A stretch of 64,000 nucleotides of DNA, from assembly GCA_045645505.1 (NCBI GenBank), contig JAZRIW010000013.1:45267-109266 (forward strand). The letters are read 5' to 3'. Made by a program: the position numbers and the translations under genes. The stretch is from Fumia sp045645505. GTDB taxonomy: Bacteria; Bacillota; Clostridia; Oscillospirales; Ruminococcaceae. The notes below the pieces were generated by a model. It saw only the letters and a list, made by a program, of their open reading frames with translations, was not told the origin of the DNA and did no database searches. Below are positions 17,035 through 25,646 of this stretch, piece after piece (the first letter of the stretch is position 1; each line of letters opens with the position of its first letter).

Positions 17035-17149
17035 AAAATGGGTGAATTTGGGAATTGTGAAAACTTGTTTTTTTAAGGACAAGCTTTCCTTTCTTATTTT
17101 CTGTATTTTAAAAGGGGTTTTACCCTACAAATAGAATGGGGGATATCTG

Positions 17150-18511
17150 ATGGATTTACAAGCTAAGCTTTCAAAACTTGAAGAGATGAAAGCTAATTGT
17201 AAAAAAGCTTCTCCGGCTCGTGAAAGACTTAATCTCTTATTTGATGAGAATACTTTTGTTGAGCTTGATGGCTTTGTTTCAAATGACGATGAAGGTGTCG
17301 GAGTTGTAACAGGTTATGGTATGGTTGAGGGAAGTATAGTTTATGCTTTTTCTCAGGATGTCACTGTTTTAGGCGGTGCAGTATCAAGATTGCATGCTGA
17401 AAAAATTGTAAAGATTTATGATCTTGCAGTTAAAAACGGAGCTTCTGTTGTTGCAATTTATGACTCTAATGGCGCAAAACTTTCAGAAGGCGCCGAGATT
17501 TTAAATTCTTATGGAAAAATTCTTGCTTTAAGCAATAACCTTTCCGGTGTTGTACCTCAGGTTTCGGTAGTTGCAGGTGGTTGCACAGGTATAAGTGCTA
17601 TGATGGCGGCTTCTTCTGATATAGTAATTATGGCAAAAGATGCTGAACTTTATCTTTCAGATGCAAATGGCGATATTTCTGCTGAGGCTGCTTTGAAAGC
17701 AGGCGCTGTTGACAGCGTGGAGGAAACTGCTGAGGGTGCTGTTTTGAAAGCACGTGAAATCATATCAATGTTGCCTCTTAATAACGTTTCGCTTGCACCT
17801 ATTGCTGAGGGCACTTCTAATCCTGAGGCTACTTTGGTTGATTGTGATAAAAAGTCAGATGAGCTTGTAAATCTTATCTGCGATATGGGTTCGGTTATTG
17901 AGCTTAAGAAAGATTATGGATCTGCTTATACCGCATTAGCTTCCCTTGGTGGAAACACTGTTGGTGTTATTTCTCAAAAAGGAAAAATCGGTTCTAAAAC
18001 AGCAAATAAGATTGCTTCATTTGTACGTTTCTGTGATTGCTTTAATCTTCCGATTGTAACTTTTGTTGATACTGAAGGTTATTGCTGTTGCAGTGAAAAT
18101 AAAGCACAAGGTGTTGTTGAGGCGGCTAAGCTTTCACATGCTTATGCTGATGCTACTACTCCTAAAATTACTGTCTATACAGGCAATGTGATTGGCGCTG
18201 CAGGTATCGCATTTGGTGCTGCTGATTTGCGTATAGCATGGCCTACTGCAGTTGTTTCTGCATTGAAGCCTGATACTGCAGTTGAGTTTTTCTGGCATGA
18301 CAGATTAAAAGGTGCGAATGATCTCGAAAAACTTCGTGAAGAATTAGCTTGTGAGTATATCGATACTATGGCAAGTCCTTATGAAGCTGCAAAAGCTTCT
18401 CTTGTTGAAGATGTAATTGCTCCGGCTGATACAAGAGATACTTTGATTACTGCACTGGAGATGCTTATGAATAAACGTGTTTTTGGGCTTCCTAAGAAGC
18501 ATTCAAACTAA
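17150..18511 (+). CDS. Acyl-CoA carboxyltransferase subunit (12S-like), divergent
   Basis: This is a 453-residue crotonase-fold protein of the acetyl/propionyl-CoA carboxylase beta and methylmalonyl-CoA decarboxylase alpha family. Both half-domains are recognisable: KLSEGAEILNSYG and ISAMMAASSDIVIMA in the N-half; LPIVTFVDTEGY, HAYADATTPKITVYTG and IAWPTAVVSALKP in the C-half. It is about 50 residues shorter than usual, and the biotin/CoA pocket motifs are atypical. Together with the next two genes it would move CO2 between a CoA ester and biotin. Substrate assignment (methylmalonyl-CoA, malonyl-CoA or glutaconyl-CoA) is not possible from sequence. Confidence 0.82.
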   Translation: MDLQAKLSKLEEMKANCKKASPARERLNLLFDENTFVELDGFVSNDDEGVGVVTGYGMVEGSIVYAFSQDVTVLGGAVSRLHAEKIVKIYDLAVKNGASVVAIYDSNGAKLSEGAEILNSYGKILALSNNLSGVVPQVSVVAGGCTGISAMMAASSDIVIMAKDAELYLSDANGDISAEAALKAGAVDSVEETAEGAVLKAREIISMLPLNNVSLAPIAEGTSNPEATLVDCDKKSDELVNLICDMGSVIELKKDYGSAYTALASLGGNTVGVISQKGKIGSKTANKIASFVRFCDCFNLPIVTFVDTEGYCCCSENKAQGVVEAAKLSHAYADATTPKITVYTGNVIGAAGIAFGAADLRIAWPTAVVSALKPDTAVEFFWHDRLKGANDLEKLREELACEYIDTMASPYEAAKASLVEDVIAPADTRDTLITALEMLMNKRVFGLPKKHSN

Positions 18512-18537
18512 GAAATGAAAGAAAGGTTTTGTGAATC

Positions 18538-18915
18538 ATGAGAAGATTTAATATAACTGTTAACGGTAAAGTTTATGATGTTGCTGTTGAAGATTTAAAC
18601 GGCGCTGCTCCTGTAGTAGATCCTGCACCTGCTCCTGCTGCTGCACCTGCTCCTGCTGCTCCTGCACCTGCTACACCTGCACCTGCTGCACCGGTAGAGG
18701 GTGGTACTGATGTAAAAGCACCGATGCCCGGTACTATTATGGACGTTAAAGTTAATGTTGGTGATAGTGTAGAGAGAGGTCAGGTTATGGTTGTGTTGGA
18801 AGCAATGAAGATGGAAAATGATATTGTTGCTCCCATAGCTGGTACAGTTGCCTCTGTTATTGCTAAAAAAGGTGATTCTGTTAATGCTAATGATGTTTTA
18901 GCTGTAATCTCTTAA
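18538..18915 (+). CDS. Biotin carboxyl carrier protein (1.3S-like)
   Basis: This 125-residue protein has a short N-terminal strand region, an Ala/Pro-rich flexible linker (about residues 30-58, repeated APAPAA units) and a C-terminal biotinyl domain. The biotin attachment motif is EAMKMEND. It shuttles carboxybiotin between the neighbouring carboxyltransferase and the 5S-like subunit. The N-terminal MRRFNITVNGKVYDVAVED is typical of carriers in decarboxylase and transcarboxylase complexes. The linker's direct repeats are low-complexity DNA. Confidence 0.95.
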   Translation: MRRFNITVNGKVYDVAVEDLNGAAPVVDPAPAPAAAPAPAAPAPATPAPAAPVEGGTDVKAPMPGTIMDVKVNVGDSVERGQVMVVLEAMKMENDIVAPIAGTVASVIAKKGDSVNANDVLAVIS

Positions 18916-18935
18916 TTGTACAGGAGGAACAGCAG

Positions 18936-20333
18936 ATGGCTAAAGTTAAAATTACAGAAACAGCTCTTCGTGACGCACATCAGTCTTTGATTGCTACAAG
19001 AATGACTCTTGATGAGATGCGTCCGATTTTGAGCGAAATGGATAAAATAGGATTTTATTCCGCTGAAGTTTGGGGAGGAGCAACTTTTGATTCTTGCCTC
19101 AGATTCTTAAATGAGGATCCCTGGGAAAGACTTCGTGTTATCCGTAAAGAAATGCCTAATACAAAGCTTCAGATGCTTTTTAGAGGACAAAATATGCTTG
19201 GATATCGTCATTATGCTGATGATGTTTTGGAGTATTTTGTGCAGAAATCTGTGGCAAATGGTATAGATATTATACGTATTTTTGATGCACTTAATGATGT
19301 TCGTAACCTTGATACTGCTATTAAGGCTGCGAAGAAAGAGGGTGCACACGCGCAGGTTGCTATTTCTTATACAACAGGTGATGTGTTCACTACAGATTAT
19401 TATGTGAATTATGCAAAATTGTTGGAATCTCAGGGTGCAGATTCTATCTGTATTAAGGATATGGCTGCTTTGCTCACACCTTATAAAACTGCTGAGCTTA
19501 CAAAAGCACTCAAGGAAGCTGTCAGCATTCCTGTTCAGCTTCACACTCATTACACTTCAGGTCTTGCTTCTATGTGCCTTATGAAGGGAATTGAAAATGG
19601 TGCTGATATTATTGATACCGCAATTTCTCCTTTGGCGCTCGGTACTTCTCATGCTCCGACAGAAGCTATGGTTGCTGCTTTGGAAGGTACTGAATATGAT
19701 ACAGGTCTTGACCTTAAGAAATTGACTGTTGTTCGTGATTATTTTATGCAGCTTCGTAAAAAATATCTTGACTCCGGACTCTTAGATCCAAAGATGTTGG
19801 CTACCGATGCTAACGCTTTGATTTATCAGGTACCCGGTGGAATGCTTTCAAACTTGCTTTCTCAGCTTAAACAGGCAGGTAAGGAAGACCAGCTTGAAGA
19901 TGTTTTGAAAGAAGTTCCTATGGTGCGTAAAGACGCAGGATTCCCTCCTCTTGTAACCCCTACTTCTCAGATTGTGGGAACTCAGGCTGTTTTCAATGTA
20001 ATTATGGGTGAACGTTATAAGATGGTAACAAAAGAATTTAAAGGCCTTGTAAAAGGTGAGTATGGTAAAACTCCTGCTCCTATTGCTGATGAATTCAGAA
20101 AGAAAATTATCGGTGATGAAGAACCAATTACAGGACGTCCTGCTGATTTGCTTGAGCCTGAGCTTGATAAACTCCGTACAGAATGTGCTGAGTGGATTGA
20201 ACAGGAAGAAGATGTTTTAAGCTATGCTCAATTCGGACAGGTTGCTTTGAAATTCTTTGAAAACCGTCGTAATGAGAAATATAATATTGACGGAAAACGT
20301 GCTGATTTTGAAAATCAGGTACATCCGGTATAA
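18936..20333 (+). CDS. Oxaloacetate decarboxylase alpha / transcarboxylase 5S-like subunit
   Basis: This 465-residue protein combines a TIM-barrel HMGL-like carboxyltransferase domain with a conserved PYC/OADA domain. The start TETALRDAHQSLIATRMTLDEM, the LRFLNEDPWERLR segment, the metal-binding HTHYTSG region and the carbamylated-lysine-type CIKDMAALL are visible. It transfers CO2 between oxaloacetate/pyruvate and biotin. The C-terminal biotinyl domain of OadA is absent and is instead the separate upstream gene. With that gene and the 12S-like gene it reproduces the three-subunit Propionibacterium transcarboxylase layout. No membrane OadB/MmdB subunit is encoded here. Confidence 0.93.
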   Translation: MAKVKITETALRDAHQSLIATRMTLDEMRPILSEMDKIGFYSAEVWGGATFDSCLRFLNEDPWERLRVIRKEMPNTKLQMLFRGQNMLGYRHYADDVLEYFVQKSVANGIDIIRIFDALNDVRNLDTAIKAAKKEGAHAQVAISYTTGDVFTTDYYVNYAKLLESQGADSICIKDMAALLTPYKTAELTKALKEAVSIPVQLHTHYTSGLASMCLMKGIENGADIIDTAISPLALGTSHAPTEAMVAALEGTEYDTGLDLKKLTVVRDYFMQLRKKYLDSGLLDPKMLATDANALIYQVPGGMLSNLLSQLKQAGKEDQLEDVLKEVPMVRKDAGFPPLVTPTSQIVGTQAVFNVIMGERYKMVTKEFKGLVKGEYGKTPAPIADEFRKKIIGDEEPITGRPADLLEPELDKLRTECAEWIEQEEDVLSYAQFGQVALKFFENRRNEKYNIDGKRADFENQVHPV

Positions 20334-20342
20334 TCAGTATTA

Positions 20343-20374
20343 AAAAGTGGTTTTTTATAAAACCACTTTTTTTA
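20343..20374 (+). terminator. Rho-independent terminator
   Basis: AAAAAGTGGTTTT and AAAACCACTTTTT form a stem around TTAT, followed by TTTATTT. It closes the carboxyltransferase operon. Confidence 0.9.
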
Positions 20375-20456
20375 TTTGAAATCTATTGCAGTTTTTAAAA
20401 ATTTGGTATAGAATATAATGGTTATATAAACTAATATTAAAGGAGGGAATATTTCT

Positions 20457-21383
20457 TTGCTTTATAATAATATATTGGAGGCAATAGGTCATACTCCGCT
20501 AATAAGGTTAAATAATATGACAGGACCTTGTGATGCACAGATTTTTGTCAAATATGAAGGAATGAATATTGGCGGTTCTATTAAAACGAGAACAGCGTAT
20601 AATATGCTCATTGAGGCAGAAAAAAAGGGACTTATAAATAAAGATACCATAATCGTTGAGCCTACAAGCGGTAATCAGGGAATAGGAATTGCATTAGTAG
20701 GTGCAGTAAAAGGATATAAAGTTAAGATTATTATGCCGGATTCTGTAAGTGAAGAAAGACACAAACTTGTAACCCAATATGGTGCAGAAGTGATTTTAAT
20801 TCATGATGCGGGAGATATTGGAAAATGTATTGAGGAATGTATGAATACAGCCTTAAAAATGGCTGAGGAAAATCCTTGTGTATTTATTCCACAGCAGTTT
20901 ACAAATCCTGATAATCCTATGGTACATCGCAAGAATACAGCGATTGAAATTATTGAGGATTTCAAAGGAAGTATTGATGGATTTTGTTCCGGTGTAGGAA
21001 CGGGAGGAACAATTTCAGGCATCGGTGAGGTGTTAAAGGATAAATTTCCTTCAATCAAGATATGGGCGGTTGAGCCTTTTAATGCGGCAATTCTTTCTGG
21101 TGGAAGTATAGGAACTCATCTTCAGATGGGAATCGGGGACGGACTTATTCCTGATAATCTTAATACTGATATTTATGATGAGGTTTGCATTATTACCGAT
21201 GAAGAAGCATTGGGAACTGCTAAGGAACTTGCTTCAAAAGAAGGAATTATCTGCGGAATTTCGAGTGGTTCTAATGTGGCGGCAGCGATAAAACTTGCTA
21301 AAAAATTGGGGAAAGGCAAAAATGTCGTTACAATTTTGCCTGATACAGGTGAAAGATATTTCAGCACTCCGTTATTTGGATAA
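20457..21383 (+). CDS. Cysteine synthase-family PLP enzyme with SIKTR variant
   Basis: This is a 308-residue fold-type II PLP enzyme. TTG at 20457 is the likely start, with AAGGAGGG about ten bases upstream and a TATAAT at 20414-20419. The PLP lysine lies in GGSIKTRTAYNM; classical O-acetylserine sulfhydrylases have SVKDRI there. The asparagine loop PTSGNQGIGIA and phosphate loop GVGTGGTISGIGE are intact, as is the C-terminal GISSGSNVAAA. It probably makes L-cysteine from O-acetylserine and sulfide. The Asp-to-Thr change next to the lysine leaves room for another beta-replacement substrate. It is a single-gene unit with its own terminator. Confidence 0.85.
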   Translation: MLYNNILEAIGHTPLIRLNNMTGPCDAQIFVKYEGMNIGGSIKTRTAYNMLIEAEKKGLINKDTIIVEPTSGNQGIGIALVGAVKGYKVKIIMPDSVSEERHKLVTQYGAEVILIHDAGDIGKCIEECMNTALKMAEENPCVFIPQQFTNPDNPMVHRKNTAIEIIEDFKGSIDGFCSGVGTGGTISGIGEVLKDKFPSIKIWAVEPFNAAILSGGSIGTHLQMGIGDGLIPDNLNTDIYDEVCIITDEEALGTAKELASKEGIICGISSGSNVAAAIKLAKKLGKGKNVVTILPDTGERYFSTPLFG

Positions 21384-21421
21384 AAAGAATGCAGAAACTG
21401 TTGTTTCTGCATTCTTTTTTT
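21383..21421. terminator. Bidirectional terminator
   Basis: AAAAAGAATGCAGAAAC and GTTTCTGCATTCTTTTTT form a long stem with a four-base loop, flanked by A and T runs. It separates convergent genes. Confidence 0.92.
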
Positions 21422-22766
21422 AAAATCTTCTTCTGTATCGTCTTTTTCTGCGTCTGCGTTTATTATACATAATTGCATATGTTATGTAAAGTGCAATAAA
21501 TATAATTAAGAGCAGGAATCCCCATTTAAACCATGGCGAGGTAAAGACTTTTCTGATACAATCGAAAATGAAAAGTATAAAACTTCTGTCCAAATCTTCT
21601 TCGGCCACTAAATTTACCGTTGCAATAGTTTCGTCAGCAAGTTTTATTTCCATATTTCCTAAAATATCACCTTTTTTTATTGGTGCATCAACAGTTTCAT
21701 AGAGATTTTTTATTTTCTGTAATGAAGAAATATCAATATCATTTCTTAAAAGTTTTCTGACTTCTTCTTCAGGGAAAACTTTTACTACATCTTTTTCCCT
21801 TGAAAGTCTTACTTTAACTTCACCTTCAGGGGTTGTGGGGTTGACTATAGATTGGATAGACCATTTACTGAATGCCCAGCTATAAAGCTGTTTTGCATCA
21901 ATAAATGAAAGATTATCAGATATGGAGACACCATTATCATATTCCATAGGTGCTCCCATAGTGATCAAAAGATAGGTATAAGCATCTTGTGATGCTGTTG
22001 AAACTAAATTTTTTCCACTTTCGGAGGTAGTACCTGTTTTAATACCCTTAATTGGTGCATAATAATATTTTCCGGCACGACGTTGGTCCATCATGAGGTT
22101 TGTGTGGTAAATTGTGCGTTCGGCAGAGTGTTTATTGGTTACCGGCATCACATAGCTGTTTGAATAAGCTATTTCTTTAAAAATAGGATGGTTATCGAGT
22201 GCGTATTTTGTAATTTTATAAATGTCTTTAGCAGTTGTGTATTGATTTTCGTTGTGAAGTCCGTGAGGGTTTTCAAAATGAGTGTTTTCACAACCCAGTT
22301 CTGCCGCTTTCTGATTCATCATTTCAACAAATTTGGATATACTGCCTTCGCCTATATAATCGGCAATAATACTTGCACCCTCACATGCGGAACGCAGCAT
22401 AAGAGCATAAAGAAGGTCAATCATTCTCACTTCTTCTCCATGTCGTATATCTGCATTTGAAACATTCAATGTGAATAAATCGTCAAAAATATAACTTGGT
22501 GCGGTGACTTTTGTTTCCAAATCAGGGCAATTTTCGATGGCAATTATTGCAGTCATTATTTTAGTGAGAGATGCCGGAAACATTTTTTTATCAGCATTTT
22601 TTTGATAAAGTACCGTTTCGTCATCATAACTTATAAGATATACAGCTTCGCTGTTTACTTCAAATCCTAATTCTAAGGAAGAACTCTGAACGGATTCGGC
22701 AAAAACTTCTGCTACCATTGTAAAAGAAATAATAAATGCCGACAAAAGGGCAACTATTTTTTTCAT
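21420..22766 (-). CDS. D-alanyl-D-alanine carboxypeptidase with C-terminal anchor
   Basis: This 448-residue S11-family penicillin-binding protein has an N-terminal signal peptide (residues 1-23), the nucleophile motif SLTK (S66, K69) and KTGTT for the third motif. The second motif reads SAC (126-128) in place of the common SxN. A beta domain follows, then a transmembrane helix (about 405-432) and a strikingly Arg-rich cytosolic end (YNKRRRRKRRYRRRF). It would trim peptidoglycan on the outer face of the membrane. It is monocistronic and is a second, more divergent paralogue of the carboxypeptidase at 14.8 kb. Confidence 0.9.
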   Translation of the reverse strand: MKKIVALLSAFIISFTMVAEVFAESVQSSSLELGFEVNSEAVYLISYDDETVLYQKNADKKMFPASLTKIMTAIIAIENCPDLETKVTAPSYIFDDLFTLNVSNADIRHGEEVRMIDLLYALMLRSACEGASIIADYIGEGSISKFVEMMNQKAAELGCENTHFENPHGLHNENQYTTAKDIYKITKYALDNHPIFKEIAYSNSYVMPVTNKHSAERTIYHTNLMMDQRRAGKYYYAPIKGIKTGTTSESGKNLVSTASQDAYTYLLITMGAPMEYDNGVSISDNLSFIDAKQLYSWAFSKWSIQSIVNPTTPEGEVKVRLSREKDVVKVFPEEEVRKLLRNDIDISSLQKIKNLYETVDAPIKKGDILGNMEIKLADETIATVNLVAEEDLDRSFILFIFDCIRKVFTSPWFKWGFLLLIIFIALYITYAIMYNKRRRRKRRYRRRF

Positions 22767-22864
22767 ATACCATCCTCCTGATAAAAACTTATTATTATCA
22801 TTGTATCATAAAATGTAAAAAAAGTAAAAGGGGTAATTTGATAATTTACATTTATAAAAAACTC

Positions 22865-22893
22865 TTGTTTTTTTAAGCTCAATATAGTATAAT
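22865..22893 (+). promoter_or_regulatory. Promoter of the SRP RNA gene
   Basis: TTGTTT (22865-22870) and TATAAT (22888-22893) are 17 bp apart, with predicted initiation near 22900. Confidence 0.7.
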
Positions 22894-22899
22894 ATATTA

Positions 22900-23048
22900 A
22901 TGAGTTGATATGCTGTCGAACATGCGGGTAAGCGGGTTCTGTGCAATAATTCGCCGTGAACCATGTCAGGCGGGGAACCGAGCAGCATTAAGCGGATTGT
23001 CTTATGTGCCACAGTAAAGCCTGTTTTCCCGTATGTTCGACAGCATAT
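22900..23048 (+). ncRNA. ffs: Signal recognition particle RNA (4.5S-like)
   Basis: A long closing stem is formed by ATATGCTGTCGAACATGCGGG (from 22908) and its complement ending at 23048. The apical domain contains the Ffh-binding sequence (CATGTCAGGCGGGGAACCG, then AGCAGCATTAAGCGG), which resembles the GTCAGG...GGAA...AGCAGC signature of SRP RNA. At about 140 nt it is longer than the 4.5S RNA of proteobacteria. It has its own promoter and terminator and lies just upstream of dnaX, the usual Firmicute position. The RNA forms the particle that targets nascent membrane proteins. Confidence 0.93.
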
Positions 23049-23051
23049 TTA

Positions 23052-23083
23052 AAACACCTTCTTTGATGCGGAAGGTGTTTTTT
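23052..23083 (+). terminator. Rho-independent terminator of SRP RNA
   Basis: AAACACCTT and AAGGTGTTT pair around a loop of about 11 bases, followed by TTTT. It precedes dnaX by 30 bp. Confidence 0.85.
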
Positions 23084-23112
23084 AAGCTAAAGAGAAAGGA
23101 AGGTCTTAATTT

Positions 23113-24660
23113 ATGTATCTTGCACTTTACAGAAAGTGGCGTCCGAAAATCTTTTCTGACGTGGTGAGCCAGGAACATATCACAACGACACTCCAAAATC
23201 AGGTGCGACTTTCAAAAATTTCACATGCTTATCTTTTTACAGGGTCCAGGGGTACCGGTAAAACTACTTGCTCTAAAATTCTTGCAAAAGCAGTAAACTG
23301 TCTTAATCCTATAGATGGAAATCCCTGCCTTGAGTGTGATGTCTGTAAGGGGATAGAAGATGGATCTATTTTAGATATAATAGAGATGGACGCTGCAAGT
23401 AATAATGGTGTTGACGATATTCGTGATTTGAGAAATGAAGCTAATTTTTTACCTGCTGTTTGTAAATACAGGGTTTATATTATTGATGAGGTGCATATGC
23501 TCAGTATGAGCGCTTTTAATGCCCTTTTAAAAATTATGGAAGAACCACCTGCACATGTTATTTTTATTTTAGCTACGACTGAAGTGCATAAAGTACCACA
23601 AACTATACTTTCCCGTTGTCAGCAATATGATTTTCGCAGAATAAGACCTAACGATATAGCTAAAAGACTTATTGACATAAGTGAAAATGAGAGTTTTGAG
23701 CTTTACGAGGATGCTGCTAATCTTATCGCGAGACTTTCCGATGGTGGTATGCGTGATGCTTTGTCATTGCTTGATCAATGCGTTGCGTATTCACAGACAG
23801 TAGATGTTGATAATGTTACTGTTACAGCGGGGATTGCAGGTTCAGAGCATCTTTTTTCAATTTCTGATGCGATTGTCAGAAAAGATGCGGCAGAGTGTAT
23901 AAAACTTGTAAATGAGCTCTATGATAATTCTAAAGGTATTGACAGACTGGTAGCTGAACTTATTTCACATTTTCGCAATATTATGATTGTGAAATCAGTT
24001 GCAAATCCTTCTGAGCTTGTGGTTTGTTTACCGGATGAAATGGAGAGATTTGTGCAAATTGCAAAATCACTTCCACTTGCGGAAATTCTTAAAATTTTAA
24101 ATGTTTTGGAACAATGTCTTGATAATCTTACAAGAAGTTCAGATAAAAAAGTTGAACTTGAAATGACTATTATAAAGCTTTGTAATTTTGAAGAGACTAT
24201 GGCATTTGCTGACCTGGAAATGCGAATAGCACGTCTTGAGAATATGATTAAAGGCGGAAATGTTGAGGTTAAGACAGAACCAAAACCATCTAAAAAAGCT
24301 CCGATTAATATAGCACCTTCCGGTGAAAGTGCTACGTTAAAACCAATGGCAGAGTGGAAAAAACTGCTTCAGATTTTGTCACAGACAGAGCCACCTTTAT
24401 ATGTGATGCTTAAGGATGCATCGGCGTATATAGGAGACAATGTAATTACAATAGATTCACCAAATCCAATGTTGAAAAGTCTTTTGATGTCGGATAACAT
24501 AGGTGCTAAGCTTGCTGATGAGGTCGAAAAACTACTTAAAAAAAGGTATCGATTAAGAATTGCAAAGGTAGATAATAAAGTTCAGGAAAAAATTTCAGAT
24601 CCGTTAGGCGATATAATAAAAAAAGCGGAAAATGAAGAAGTGGAAATAAAAATTAATTAG
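23113..24660 (+). CDS. dnaX: DNA polymerase III subunits gamma/tau
   Basis: This 515-residue AAA+ clamp-loader subunit has Walker A GSRGTGKTT (about residues 44-52), the zinc module with CLNP...CLECDVC, Walker B-type VYIIDEVHML, and the sensor/arginine-finger region TILSRCQQYDFRR. The C-terminal part (about 365-515) is shorter than E. coli tau and more divergent. It loads the sliding clamp at the replication fork. An AAAGGAAGG site precedes the ATG. The order ffs-dnaX-ybaB-recR is conserved in Firmicutes. Confidence 0.96.
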   Translation: MYLALYRKWRPKIFSDVVSQEHITTTLQNQVRLSKISHAYLFTGSRGTGKTTCSKILAKAVNCLNPIDGNPCLECDVCKGIEDGSILDIIEMDAASNNGVDDIRDLRNEANFLPAVCKYRVYIIDEVHMLSMSAFNALLKIMEEPPAHVIFILATTEVHKVPQTILSRCQQYDFRRIRPNDIAKRLIDISENESFELYEDAANLIARLSDGGMRDALSLLDQCVAYSQTVDVDNVTVTAGIAGSEHLFSISDAIVRKDAAECIKLVNELYDNSKGIDRLVAELISHFRNIMIVKSVANPSELVVCLPDEMERFVQIAKSLPLAEILKILNVLEQCLDNLTRSSDKKVELEMTIIKLCNFEETMAFADLEMRIARLENMIKGGNVEVKTEPKPSKKAPINIAPSGESATLKPMAEWKKLLQILSQTEPPLYVMLKDASAYIGDNVITIDSPNPMLKSLLMSDNIGAKLADEVEKLLKKRYRLRIAKVDNKVQEKISDPLGDIIKKAENEEVEIKIN

Positions 24661-24675
24661 AAGGGAAGTAATTAA

Positions 24676-25026
24676 ATGAAAGCGAGATTGCCTCAGGGCT
24701 ATGGCGGCGGTATGGGCCAGAATATGAACAATATGATTAAACAAGCGCAAAAAATGCAAGAGGAAATGGAAAAAACTCAGGAAGAAATCAAAGCTAAAGA
24801 ATATACTACTACTGTTGGTGGTGGCGCTGTTGAAGTTATGATGACAGGGGATAAGGTTTTAAAATCAATAAAATTAAAGCCTGAAATTGTTGATCCTGAT
24901 GATGTAGAAATGTTAGAAGATTTAATTGTCAGTGCTGTAAATGAGGTTATCAGAATTGCTGAAGCTGAAGCAGAAGAAAAAATGAGCAAAATTTCCGGTG
25001 GCCTTAATTTGCCGGGTATCTTTTAA
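24676..25026 (+). CDS. ybaB: Nucleoid-associated protein YbaB/EbfC
   Basis: This is a 116-residue dimeric DNA-binding protein. The N-terminal Met/Gln-rich helix (NMIKQAQKMQEEMEKTQEEI) and the core VGGGAVEVMMTGDKVLKSI are diagnostic. It lies between dnaX (15 bp gap) and recR (2 bp gap), as usual. It probably shapes nucleoid structure; a specific role in recombination is suspected only from synteny. Confidence 0.95.
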   Translation: MKARLPQGYGGGMGQNMNNMIKQAQKMQEEMEKTQEEIKAKEYTTTVGGGAVEVMMTGDKVLKSIKLKPEIVDPDDVEMLEDLIVSAVNEVIRIAEAEAEEKMSKISGGLNLPGIF

Positions 25027-25028
25027 TT

Positions 25029-25628
25029 ATGAGCGGGTTACCTTTATCACTCAGAAAGCTTGCGGAGCATTTTGCGTCTTTGCCGGGAATAGGCAGAAAA
25101 ACTGCTCAGAGACTTGCTTTTCATATACTTGATATTTCTGAGGAACAGGCTGAAAGTTTTGCCGATGCAATTATAGAGGCAAAGAAAAATATCCATAATT
25201 GTAAAGTTTGTCAGAATTTTACCGATAAGGAAGTTTGCGAAATCTGTGCATCTTCGGAACGTATAGATAATATAATCTGCGTTGTGGAAAGCCCAAAAGA
25301 TGTTCAGGCATTTGAACGTTTGCAGGAATATAAGGGGAAATATCACGTCTTGCATGGGCTTATCTCTCCACTTGACGGAATAGGTCCTGAACATATTAAA
25401 ATTAAAGAGCTTTTGCAAAGACTGCAGACCACAGATGTCAGCGAGGTTATTATGGCAACCAATCCGACAATCGAGGGCGAAGCTACTGCTATGTATATTT
25501 CAAGACTTTTAAAGCCATTGAATATTAAGGTGTCGCGACTCGCTTTTGGAATTCCTGTTGGTGGAGAACTTGAATATGCTGATAGCGTAACTCTTAATAA
25601 AGCACTTGAAAACCGTATGATAATGTGA
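25029..25628 (+). CDS. recR: Recombination mediator protein RecR
   Basis: This 199-residue protein contains a helix-hairpin-helix (LPGIGRKTAQRLAFHIL), a C4 zinc finger (CKVCQNFTDKEVCEIC) and a Toprim domain (IICVVESPKDVQAFE, then ATNPTIEGEATAMYI). It works with RecO/RecF to load RecA on gapped DNA. Length and order of domains are standard. It is co-transcribed with dnaX and ybaB. Confidence 0.97.
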   Translation: MSGLPLSLRKLAEHFASLPGIGRKTAQRLAFHILDISEEQAESFADAIIEAKKNIHNCKVCQNFTDKEVCEICASSERIDNIICVVESPKDVQAFERLQEYKGKYHVLHGLISPLDGIGPEHIKIKELLQRLQTTDVSEVIMATNPTIEGEATAMYISRLLKPLNIKVSRLAFGIPVGGELEYADSVTLNKALENRMIM

Positions 25629-25646
25629 TGAAAGGTGGTGACCAAT

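Noticed and set aside
18600..18690. Tandem repeat or CRISPR-like array
   Set aside because: The repeats are in-frame Ala/Pro codons of the biotin carrier linker. No CRISPR array or cas gene was seen anywhere in the window.
19107..19550. 147-codon minus-strand frame inside the 5S-like gene
   Set aside because: It is the antisense of a conserved enzyme, rich in Ile/Cys/His/Ser without domain features.
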